Under the pieces are notes generated by a model. The model saw only the letters and a program-made list of their open reading frames with translations, was not told the origin of the DNA and did no database searches. From CBDCUI01 sp965223115 (GTDB taxonomy: Bacteria; Pseudomonadota; Gammaproteobacteria; UBA4575), in contig OZ244982.1 in NCBI GenBank assembly GCA_965223115.1, positions 620,001-684,000 of the forward strand: a stretch of 64,000 nucleotides of DNA, read 5' to 3'. This document shows, in pieces, positions 33,771 to 43,900 of the stretch. The position numbers were made by a program, and so were the translations under genes. Numbering within the stretch: position 1 is the stretch's first letter; every line of letters begins with the position of its first letter.

Positions 33771-34340
33771 ATGGGATTTTTTGTGCTCATAGGGTTTTTG
33801 GTTTATGTGGCAATTGCCTTATTTGTTACTAAACTTATGGCCGGTTGGAAAATCAAGCTAATTACTTTGTTAATTTTTGCACTAATTCCCACTTGGGACA
33901 TACCCTTTGGTCTATGGGAATTTAACAAACTGTGTAAAACAGAAGCAAAGAGAGTGATTAATAAGACTGTTACTCTATCTGGTGAGTACTTTTTAAAGCC
34001 AGGAGATTATACAGGTGATCCAAAATATCCTGCTAAAGGTGGCGAGTTAAATTATTCTCTTGCAAGAGAAAAATACTCTATAAATTATTTTGAAAGAACT
34101 ACCGTTGGAAAAATATGTGATATTGAAAAGTTACAGACTTCGATAGTTGAAAAAACAAGTGGTGATGTTTTAGGGTCGGCTACTAGTTTTAATTTTAAAG
34201 GTTGTTGGTTTAAAAATTGGGCGGTAAGAAATTTTGCAAATCCAAGTGTTTCTAAAAAATGTCCTTCTTCTAAAAAGACAGAAGAAAAAAACCACTACCA
34301 CTCTATTGTATACGATGTATTTATAAAGTCGCATGATTAA
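33771..34340 (+). CDS. Two-span membrane protein, RTX cassette 2
   Basis: A 189-residue paralogue of 31242-31811. Two N-terminal spans, the shared PTWDIPFGLWEFNKLC motif, the central PAKGGELNY, and Cys-containing FKGCWFKNWAVRNFA are conserved between the two, which otherwise differ considerably. Conservation of motifs with divergence elsewhere indicates that both were under selection. Located 11 bp after the coiled-coil gene and 15 bp before the RTX hydrolase. Confidence 0.72.
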   Translation: MGFFVLIGFLVYVAIALFVTKLMAGWKIKLITLLIFALIPTWDIPFGLWEFNKLCKTEAKRVINKTVTLSGEYFLKPGDYTGDPKYPAKGGELNYSLAREKYSINYFERTTVGKICDIEKLQTSIVEKTSGDVLGSATSFNFKGCWFKNWAVRNFANPSVSKKCPSSKKTEEKNHYHSIVYDVFIKSHD

Positions 34341-34355
34341 ACAAGGTTTACTGCT

Positions 34356-34757
34356 ATGAATGGTGAATTCGAAAATTGGTCTAAGCAAGCACAAGTAGCT
34401 AGGGCAGGCTATGCAAATTTAGAGCTGAATACAGATCTAGACTTGCAAGAGAGAATAGCACGACAAATTGCGGCACTGATAGACTCAGGAATGTCTGAAG
34501 CCCAAGCAGAGCTATTCTTAGGGGTCGAAATTATCAACGAAGACTATGTTGTATCTTCTGATGAAGGATTTGAAATTCTCGCAGACACATTTTCAGAAAT
34601 CCCTGAGCCTGGCAGGATATTTGATAGTGGGTTCTCGGCAACTTTTGTAAGAGACCGTTCTGTAAATGAAATTACACTCGCGGTTAGGGGGACAGAGTTC
34701 GAATTATTTGCAGATTTGGTTTCAACAATTGAAGATTTAGTTGGGGCTGATGCATAA
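34356..34757 (+). CDS. RTX hydrolase, cassette 2, N-terminal part (before in-frame stop)
   Basis: A 133-residue product in the same frame as 34761-36731. The TAA at 34755-34757 is the only interruption between them (GADA, stop, VVRFGIAASQ), so the two ORFs look like one gene broken by a nonsense mutation or, less likely, read through. This part carries the N-terminal helical region and the start of the alpha/beta-hydrolase domain (EITLAVRGTEFELFADLVST). Confidence 0.7.
   Translation: MNGEFENWSKQAQVARAGYANLELNTDLDLQERIARQIAALIDSGMSEAQAELFLGVEIINEDYVVSSDEGFEILADTFSEIPEPGRIFDSGFSATFVRDRSVNEITLAVRGTEFELFADLVSTIEDLVGADA
34564..34699 (+). repeat. 136-bp block shared by cassettes 1 and 2, copy 2
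   Basis: Counterpart of 32012-32147; see that entry for the comparison. Confidence 0.75.
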
Positions 34758-34760
34758 GTT

Positions 34761-36731
34761 GTGCGATTTGGAATTGCCGCTAGTCAATTAGTATCAATGT
34801 ATAACTATTATCGAAGAGTTGTAGCAGACACAGCAATAGTAAACCAGCTTGAAATGGATATAGTTTTTGGTGTACCAACAGAGGGTGCTTTTTTTGAGAT
34901 CGAGCCAGGAACAGGGAATTATCTCGTGTTAAAACAAGCAGCACCAGCTGCAAAAATTGACATACCAGGTATAGACGACAATACAGTCATTAATTTAGCA
35001 GGTCATTCATTGGGCGGACATTTAGCCGCCGCCTTTACACGTTTATTCCCAAACAATGTGAATCAAGCTTATACTTATAATGCTCCGGGGTTTGATACAA
35101 CTCTAGGTGATGGGGTTGCTGACCAATTTTTAGAGTTATTTGAGGCGTTTGATAACAACATCGTTTCTACTAGTTTCGATACATCTAAAATAACAACGCT
35201 GAAAGGCGAGTTAGGTCCATCTATCATATCTGATTTAGGGACACCGCCATCACCTCAGCAAATTATATTTGCTGAGGAAAATAAACATGGCTTAAATTTT
35301 ATAAAAGACCCTCTTTTAGTTTATAGCTTATTAGAAAATGTAGATCAGACAATCGACGCAGATACAGTATCAGAGATACTTACGTCATCATCAAACAACG
35401 CTCTTTTAAGCGTAGAAAATGTAGTTAGTGTATTGAATAGACTTTTTCTCAATGATGACAAAACAGTAAATGAAAATGATAGAGAAGCTCTATATGAAAG
35501 ATTTTCAACATTACAAAATTATCTTGATAGCAATAATTTTCAAAATTTATCAATAATAAATATTAATGCCTTAAGCAGTGCTCAACTTTCACAACTTGCT
35601 GAACAAAATATAGAATATCGATATGCGCTTCAAGCACTTCAAAATTTTGTAATACTGGAAGGTGGAGAAAATATATATTCAATCCACAATACAAATGGGG
35701 AATTCAACATTGAAAACTTCAGTGACCAATACTTGCAAGATCGTGCAGAGTTTTTAGCACTAAAAATAAATATAGGAATTAACGACACATTACGCAACAA
35801 CACAGATTTTCCAGAAAATGAATACAATGACTTAGGAAGCGGAATTGAAATATTTAACTCGCTTGACTCTATACCATCTTTAAGACCACAGTATATTTTT
35901 GGATCACAAACAAGCGATCCGATCATTGAAGGACGAAGGGGTGATGATCATCTTTATGGTCAAGGAGGCAGTGATGTCTTGATTGGTGATGTTGGGGAAG
36001 ACTACTTGGAAGGGGGGCAAGGTGAAGATTTTCTTATCGGAGGGGTTGGAAACGACACACTTGTTGGTGGTGTAGGGCTGCGCAACAACCAAGCAGGCAG
36101 TGATAGTGAAGCCGATCAACTATATGGTGGCGATGGCAGTGACAGCTATTATGTCAATAATGGAGATTTAATTATTGATGACCAACAAGGGCAAGGTGAA
36201 GTATTTTTCAATGGAACGCTGCTCACAGGTGGTACATTCATAAGTGAGAGCGAATACCAAGGCGGCGGATTTACCTACATCTTAAACGGTGGCGAACTGA
36301 CGGTTCGTGATACATCTAACAATGCAATCACCATTCAAGGCTATCGTAAAGATGAAAATGGTTACTTAGGCATTACCTTAGCGGGTGACCCTGAAGCGGG
36401 GACAGATACAACAACACAAGTACCAGTCAGCACACAAGAAGTTACACGCGCGTTTGGAGACCCCAATACTTTAGATGACGACACAATTCTTGGTACAGAC
36501 GATCAAAACTCACTATATGGTGCAGCTGGCAATGATGTGCTGCAAGGATTTGCAAATATTGATTACCTTGTGGGTAACTGGGGTGATGATGAAATTGATG
36601 GTGGAGATGGAGATGATTGGTTAGTCGGAGATGGGTTTGGTACCGTAAATTGGTCTTATGCAAATTTTGTTCATAGTTGGGAATTTATTAGTGACACACC
36701 TTACAGCGAAAAACAAAATGAAAGTAGGTGA
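34761..36731 (+). CDS. RTX hydrolase (lipase-like), cassette 2, main part
   Basis: 656 residues from a GTG. The nucleophile elbow GHSLGGH (about residue 81) in INLAGHSLGGHLAAAFTRLF is that of a lipase/esterase-type alpha/beta hydrolase. RTX nonapeptide repeats (GGSDVLIGD, GGQGEDFLIGG, GGVGNDTLVGG) begin near residue 395 and recur near 600. The usual C-terminal secretion region is missing: the last ~10 residues (PYSEKQNESR) come from fusion to a hlyD fragment. With the upstream stop, the gene appears doubly damaged. No ribosome-binding site is seen at the GTG. Confidence 0.75.
   Translation: MRFGIAASQLVSMYNYYRRVVADTAIVNQLEMDIVFGVPTEGAFFEIEPGTGNYLVLKQAAPAAKIDIPGIDDNTVINLAGHSLGGHLAAAFTRLFPNNVNQAYTYNAPGFDTTLGDGVADQFLELFEAFDNNIVSTSFDTSKITTLKGELGPSIISDLGTPPSPQQIIFAEENKHGLNFIKDPLLVYSLLENVDQTIDADTVSEILTSSSNNALLSVENVVSVLNRLFLNDDKTVNENDREALYERFSTLQNYLDSNNFQNLSIININALSSAQLSQLAEQNIEYRYALQALQNFVILEGGENIYSIHNTNGEFNIENFSDQYLQDRAEFLALKINIGINDTLRNNTDFPENEYNDLGSGIEIFNSLDSIPSLRPQYIFGSQTSDPIIEGRRGDDHLYGQGGSDVLIGDVGEDYLEGGQGEDFLIGGVGNDTLVGGVGLRNNQAGSDSEADQLYGGDGSDSYYVNNGDLIIDDQQGQGEVFFNGTLLTGGTFISESEYQGGGFTYILNGGELTVRDTSNNAITIQGYRKDENGYLGITLAGDPEAGTDTTTQVPVSTQEVTRAFGDPNTLDDDTILGTDDQNSLYGAAGNDVLQGFANIDYLVGNWGDDEIDGGDGDDWLVGDGFGTVNWSYANFVHSWEFISDTPYSEKQNESR
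36159..36664 (+). repeat. 506-bp block shared by RTX genes of cassettes 2 and 3, copy 1
   Basis: Appears identical to 39553-40058. It encodes the segment from NGDLIIDDQQGQGEVFFNG through the second set of RTX repeats to WSYAN. Flanking sequences differ, so this is recent duplication or gene conversion between the two RTX genes. Confidence 0.85.
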
Positions 36732-36858
36732 AAAACTCGTCAACTTAACCCCTGGCATGTCCGTAACAGTTGAAGTGAAGACAGGAAAAAGAAGATTAAT
36801 TGAATTCTTCCTAAGCCCACTACTTCGCTACCGACAAGAAAGTGCAAAAGAACGCTAA
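36709..36858 (+). pseudogene. C-terminal remnant of a second hlyD
   Basis: The last ~48 codons (KVGEKLVNLTPGMSVTVEVK through SPLLRYRQESAKER and stop) are nearly identical in protein to the end of the intact HlyD at 27338, but differ at many synonymous sites. It is therefore a remnant of an older, diverged hlyD paralogue and not a fresh copy. It is fused out of frame to the end of the cassette 2 RTX gene. Confidence 0.85.
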
Positions 36859-37076
36859 ATTTGAATGATCATTATTTATTTGCTTTCAGTAGCTTATTAA
36901 AGTTTCAAAGAATGTAAATTAATTAAAGCTAGAATTTAAACATATCAATACTATGTAATTTCCATTATTAACAATCACAAATAATGTATAGTACTATTTG
37001 TCAGTAACAAAACTAGCAGGTTGGGTCATACGCTAGCACCATAGCCTGCAGTCAAATTATTAAGAGGACAATAATA

Positions 37077-37376
37077 ATGACGACGGAAACCAATTCAAGC
37101 AGTTCAAATTCTGAAGAAGTACTCTCCCCACAACTAAACCCCACGCCCAAAACAAACGGCAAAGAAAAACCAACAAATTCAAATCATCAAAAAAGAATGA
37201 CATTATGCCCTGAGCGGCTTCAAGTGCTTGTCATGCAGCAACTCAATCAAGTCAATGCAAAGAAAGATGAATTAACCATAGCAATAAAAAACCTAAGTGA
37301 TCTTGCAACACAATTAGCGCAGATTTGTGCAAAACAAAATGCTGAGATAATTAAACTTAAGGGGCAACAAAAGTAA
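37077..37376 (+). CDS. Small coiled-coil protein, RTX cassette 3
   Basis: A 99-residue third paralogue, with the same layout but a diverged N-terminal half. The helical half is strongly conserved (LQVLVMQQLNQVNAKKDELT, AIKNLSDLATQLAQICAKQN). Good RBS AAGAGGACAATAATA. A leader with GCAGG...CCTGC (37016-37050) stands where cassettes 1 and 2 have their own inverted repeats. The gene is followed directly by a different membrane protein and the giant RTX gene. Confidence 0.77.
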   Translation: MTTETNSSSSNSEEVLSPQLNPTPKTNGKEKPTNSNHQKRMTLCPERLQVLVMQQLNQVNAKKDELTIAIKNLSDLATQLAQICAKQNAEIIKLKGQQK

Positions 37377-37378
37377 TT

Positions 37379-37909
37379 ATGGTTGTAGCATCGAACAAAA
37401 AGAATGCGTTCATGATCTCGAGGGATTGGGACGGTCCTTTCACAAAGTATCTTATACGAATGATTATCGCTGTGGTGATTATATTTTATATCCCAGTCAT
37501 TTTTGGTTTTGCTAAAGAAGGCTGCGAACTCTGTGCGCAATTCACAAAAGCAATTGATGCTGATGTAAATCCTGCAAAATCGATTTACCCAAATTCGATG
37601 CGTCTCTTAATAATTGTAATGCCTTTTGTGATTCTCTATTACGCAGTTCGTGTCGCTAAAGTTAATCCAAATATTATGCCAAAAAATTTACACTATCGTG
37701 CTTACCTAGTGCCTGCTTTAAGTGCCATTTTCCCTTTTCTTGTTTTTTATGAAATGCCATTAACAAAATCAGCGCGATGGATTTACTACTACTTTACTAC
37801 CTCGATAGGATCCCTTCTTGGGTCAATAGCGATACATGTAACTTTAGGTAGCGGAATACTTGTTCTTGTTGGTCTGATTAATGTATTTATTTGCAGCAAA
37901 AAATCTTGA
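37379..37909 (+). CDS. Four-span membrane protein, RTX cassette 3
   Basis: A 176-residue inner-membrane protein with about four hydrophobic spans (near 26-45, 70-88, 104-122 and 142-170). It occupies the position held by the two-span proteins in cassettes 1 and 2 but is not visibly related to them; the RTX gene behind it also differs. Such co-variation is what a cognate immunity, anchoring or secretion partner would show. It starts two bases after the coiled-coil gene stop. Confidence 0.7.
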   Translation: MVVASNKKNAFMISRDWDGPFTKYLIRMIIAVVIIFYIPVIFGFAKEGCELCAQFTKAIDADVNPAKSIYPNSMRLLIIVMPFVILYYAVRVAKVNPNIMPKNLHYRAYLVPALSAIFPFLVFYEMPLTKSARWIYYYFTTSIGSLLGSIAIHVTLGSGILVLVGLINVFICSKKS

Positions 37910-37926
37910 AATAAGGAACTCTTACT

Positions 37927-40900
37927 ATGAGCAGCAATATTAACGAAATCGAGTTGGCACAGTCCTCAGCGGAAGTCGCTGCTATAACAGCCAATGCTAT
38001 CCAGTTGGCTGAGCAGAATATTTTAACTAACAATTTAGATGAAGTTGCAGCTGCAGCTGCACGTGCTCAAGCAGTCCTTGACGCGGCTATACAATCCCAA
38101 TCAATAATTATAGCCGCACGTTCTAGAATAGATTTGAGCCTGCCAAATGGGGCGACGATTTCAGCTGATTTAGATGCAAGGATCATTGCTAATCAAAACA
38201 TAATCAACCTTCTACCGGATCGCATTACAGCTCTTCAAAATGGTTTGGTTGACCTTGATACTGCGCAGATAAGAGTTTTTGATTCACAAACCAGGCTCAC
38301 AATCTTAGGAGCTGCAGGAGACGCTGCAGGACTTGCAGGTGATGTATTTGCGGCCTATATAATAGTTGATCAACTGCTTGAGGGTGATAATTCAGGTGCT
38401 GCATTCGATAGCTTGTCTCTATTGGCGTCTTCAGTAACGTTTATTGCTGTTGCAGGTACTACAGCATTAAGTTCAATTCCTATCGGCCTAGCATTGGCTG
38501 CATCGGTTGCAGCTGCTGCAGTAGGGTTTGCTGTTTCTTCATTGTTAGAAGCTTTTGTTGGCGATGAGAATTATCAATCTTTTATTACCTTTATCGTTGA
38601 AAATGCGTTTGAACTCTCACAAGTATTTGACGGCTTTACAATAGAAGATCGACAACTAGAAAATGGTGTCGTTTTAGAAGCAGGCTTGCAAGAACTGCAT
38701 CAGTTTTTACTCGCTAGAATTGATTCAGATGTTACGACAGGTGAAGCGAACGAAATATTGGCAGCTTTTTCACGGGATCCGCAAAAAGGTGTTGAGCCTT
38801 TTCTACGTTCACTAGAAAAGTTGGTTACCGGTACAGATGGTGGCTCAATTACTGACTCAGATGCATATTTTAATCGTGTAATTTCCATACTATCGGCCAT
38901 TGGTGATAACCCAATAGGCACTATTCATGCAGTAGACATAGCTAGCTTTAGTTTAGTCGATACTGCAAAACAAAATACAGCACTAGGTATTGCCACCCGC
39001 TATGCGTTACTCGAACTCAATCCCTTTATTTTAGAAGCAAATAACCCATCATTTTATTCACAATTTAATAATGAACTTAATATTCAAAACTTCAGTGACG
39101 AATATATAAATGACCGTGCAGAATTTTTAGAATTATTGACCTCTATAAACATAGAAAATGTTACGACATTTAATGGTCAACAATTTAGAGATGCAGTATT
39201 TACCGATGGAAGTCGGGATCTAACTATTAACAATACATCTACGAATATCGGTGATCCTCTAACGAACGAAATATTTATTACATTTGGCACAGACAGTGCT
39301 GATACTAGAGCTCGTTTCAGCGGCAGAAAAAACGACGACAAAATATACGGCTTGGGTGGTAATGATGTACTTAATGGTAATGATGGGAATGACACAATAG
39401 AAGGTGGCTCGGGGCAAGATATCCTTCAAGGAGGGCAAGGCGACGACATACTCATATCTGGCGTAGGTTTGCAAAATGGCGTAATTGGTGAAGATAGTGA
39501 TCCTGAAGATAAATTATTTGGTGGTGAAGGAAATGATACTTATTACGTTGGCAATGGAGATTTAATTATTGATGACCAACAAGGGCAAGGTGAAGTATTT
39601 TTCAATGGAACGCTGCTCACAGGTGGTACATTCATAAGTGAGAGCGAATACCAAGGCGGCGGATTTACCTACATCTTAAACGGTGGCGAACTGACGGTTC
39701 GTGATACATCTAACAATGCAATCACCATTCAAGGCTATCGTAAAGATGAAAATGGTTACTTAGGCATTACCTTAGCGGGTGACCCTGAAGCGGGGACAGA
39801 TACAACAACACAAGTACCAGTCAGCACACAAGAAGTTACACGCGCGTTTGGAGACCCCAATACTTTAGATGACGACACAATTCTTGGTACAGACGATCAA
39901 AACTCACTATATGGTGCAGCTGGCAATGATGTGCTGCAAGGATTTGCAAATATTGATTACCTTGTGGGTAACTGGGGTGATGATGAAATTGATGGTGGAG
40001 ATGGAGATGATTGGTTAGTCGGAGATGGGTTTGGTACCGTAAATTGGTCTTATGCAAACATTATTCGCAGTTGGGAATTTAGTGGCACAATTCCTTATGA
40101 CGGAATTAATATCATTCCAAGGCCAGATGGCAACCCTCATTATGGTACTCCTATTTCAAGAACTATTGCACAAGAAGAAGGTAACGACACTATTCATGGT
40201 GGTTTGGGTAATGACTTTATACAAGCGAATGGTGGTAATGATTTTGTTTATGGAGAAGATGGATCGGACACTGTAAATGGTGGCACAGGAAATGATTTTA
40301 TTGATGGCGGTGCAGGTAATGATGTGGTTTATGCAGACAACCAAACATTTTTTGTTTTTCCTGGACAAGAATTAGATTTAAGTGACCCAACGCTTTATGG
40401 CAATGACACCGTTTACGGAGGTGCGGGTGATGACGAAATTTATAGTGGATTGTTGAATGATTTTATAGATGGGGGTGCGGGGAACGATATTATTGATTCT
40501 GGTGTTGAAAATGCTTTGGGTTTGTCAGATGACGATACAATATTTGGAGGTTCAGGTAATGATATTCTGATTGCTCGAGCAGGGGATGATCAACTTTTTG
40601 GTGGAGATAATGATGATGAGCTACAAGGTGGTGATGGAAATGATTTTTTAGATGGTGGCGATGGTCAAGATCTGCTTGCAGGCAATGCAGGGGATGATGA
40701 ACTTTTTGGTGGCAACGAAAATGATGTGCTGATTGGTTTCGGTGGAGCCGATAAATTATTCGGTGGAGAAGGTGATGATGTTTTAATTGGTTATGGTAAT
40801 TCAGATCAAGCTACTACTGCGGATGGTGTAGATGAACTTTTTGGTGGGGCAGGGAATGATCGATTAGAGGCCGGTGAAGGAAACGATTTGTTACATGGCA

Positions 40901-43900
40901 ATGAAGGAAACGATGAACTTGCAGGCCAGGAAGGAGATGATATTTTATTTGGTGATGCGGGAGATGACTTTCTGCAAGGCGATGCAGGCAACGACATATT
41001 AGTTGGTGGTGCCGGAAACGATACGCTATTTGATCAACAGGGAAATGAGACGTATAAAATTTTTGCTGGGAATGGGCATGATTCTCTTTTTGATGCATCT
41101 GGTACAGATACCGTTGAATTTTTAAATGGCGCTACGCTAAGTTCAATTTCAACACAGTTTGTTGGAAATAATTTAGTTGTATCATTCGATGACAATAATT
41201 CATTAATACTTCTTGATTGGAAGAACTCACAATTTATAGAAAGGTTTATATTTTCTGATGGCTCATCTTTAAGTGGCGCACTGCTTTCACAAAACGAGGT
41301 TTTTAGCTCGATTATTGAAGGTGATGAAAATGCGAATGTACTCATTGGCACAAATGGTAATGACGTTATCGATGGCAAAGCGGGTGCAGACGACCTTCAA
41401 GGTGGTACAGGAGATGATACTTACATCTTTAATGTGGGTTCAGGTGCCGATACGATTACAGATAGCTTTGGGCGCAATGTAATTAATTTTGGAACAGGTA
41501 TATTACCCGCAGATTTAAATGTAACTTCTGACGCTCAAGGTGTGACGATTCAAGTTGGTACTGATTCTTTAACATTAGCTGGAACAAGTTTCCAAAACAT
41601 AGAAGGCTACCAATTTGCAGATGGTACACTTTTAACGAATCAAGATATCTTTCCTGATACCACTCCACCAACGGTTAATTTTGAACTTGCAACTCAATCT
41701 GCAATGGTTGGTGACTTTATATCAATACAAATACCAGATGATTTGTTTTCAGATGAAAGTGGCTTGGTAACAATAAGCACTAATGCGCAAGATAGAGGTT
41801 TATCGTTTGATCCAAACACTGGGATTATATCTGGCACAATTCAGTCTTCTTTATTTGGTAATACTTCTGTATCAATATTTGGCGAAGATGTAGCAGGTAA
41901 TATAAGTCGAACGTTTTTACCCTTAAGTGTGAATGACCCAATTTTATTAAATCCTCGTAGTGATATCTTACCCGAACAAAATATTGCAGTTGGCGAAACT
42001 TTCACTTATGTCATTCCATTTGAGCCAACTGCCCAATTTGATGGCATGACTAGATCAACAAAAGTTTCAATAAACGATGGTCAGCAAGTCAGTCTTTTTG
42101 GGATTACGGATATTAACGATTTCAATGTCGGGGTTACTGATTTCCCATCTTGGTTGAATTACGACCCAAATACAAGAACATTTACAGGTACACCTACTGC
42201 TTCAGATGTGGGTGAAGTGAGATTTTATATCAATGCAATTGACGGCAATATGGAAACTCGTTCTTATTACCATGAATTTGATTTACATATTCGTGATTCT
42301 ATAAATGCACCAACTGCGAATGAACGAGTAGGAGACCAATTTTTTCTAATTAATCAAGCTGGTTCACTTACACTACCTCAAAATCTTTTTTCGGATCCAA
42401 ATGCTGGGTCACTAACTTTATCTGCACAATTAAAGAGTGGTAGTGCATTACCTGCATGGTTAACTTTTGATAGCTTGACAGGTGAGTTTGCGATTGCTGC
42501 TGAAGGGACAGTGCAATTTATTGAAATAGAAGTTACCGCAACTGATGATGAAAACTTCACAGTCACAAGTGATTTTCGTCTATTTCTTGTCGATGATATG
42601 GATCCGAGTTCAGGTGCTCCAACTATCTCTCCCATAGATGATGAAATTGCCTTTATAAATAATACCAAACAAATCTTTTTATCTGATTTTATTGATTTTT
42701 CCTCTGGTTTTTTTCCAGGAGACCCGGGCCAATTAATGCGAGATCAGTTGATTATCTCGGCGCAACGAGTAAATGGTGATTCGGTTGATTGGATAGAGAC
42801 AAGCCAACCATCAGAAATCGGCACAACCAGTGCAGCACTTTCTTTGCGTCCAGGTGCAGAGGATGCAGGTATTTATGAAATAGAAGTCACTGCAATGAAT
42901 CGTGCCGGGCTAAGTGCATCGGATATCTTTACTATTTTAGTTTCTGATAGTCCACCACCTGATAATACAGATGTAAATTCAGGCACAGATCAAGATGACA
43001 TGATTACGCTAACTGGAGGTGAAAATGTTTATTTTGCTGGCGATGGTAATGACAACGTTACTGTAAACCCAGCTTCAATAGGAAGTGGTATTGCCGGTGT
43101 TTCTTTTGATGCCATTGATCTGGGAGCCGGCAATGACACGATTGAGATTTCAACTTTGCCTGAATTGTTTAATAGTAGTTTGGGTCAAACAGATATTTTT
43201 GGAGGAGAAGGTGATGATGTCTATATTGTCAATCTTAATCCTTCAAACCAACTTGACATCAATATCTATGATGTTGCAGATGCAAGTGGTGGAAATGTTG
43301 TGCAATTTGGTGATGATTTTTCATCACAATCATTACAGTTAAATTTAGGTTCATTAGTATTAGATTTTAGAGGTGGTGTACGAGTTCGTTTTCCTGATTT
43401 TGATCCAAATGATGTGTTTGGTTCGCATGCGGTTGAAACGTTTGAGTTTGCTGATGGCACGATATTAACTTATGCGGATTTAGTTAACCGTGGTTTTGAT
43501 TTAACCGGCACGAATAATGCAGAAGTTATTACGGGCACAAACACTGTAGATCGAATTACTGGTTTGGCAGGAGATGATGTTCTGCAAGGTGGAGATGGTG
43601 ATGATAGCTATTTTGTAAATACTGGTGATGGTAACGATGTGATTACTGATACCAGTGGTATTGACCGTGTTGTTTTTGGTGAAGATGTTCGTTCAACACA
43701 GCCTGTTTTTTCACAAAGTAATAATGATTTAGTTATAAATTTATCAGACACACAAACTTTGACTGTGAAAGACTGGTTTACCAATACGACAAATCAAATT
43801 GAAAGTTTTGAGTTTATTGATGGAACAACAATTTCTGCCACACAAGTAGGTAATTTATTAGGAACCAATTTGTCCCCTGTTGTTGATAATGTAATCTCTG

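Noticed and set aside
36442..36663. Minus-strand frame repeated at 39836-40057
   Set aside because: Both are shadows of the duplicated 506-bp RTX segment; the His-rich product reflects reverse reading of Asp/Gly RTX codons.
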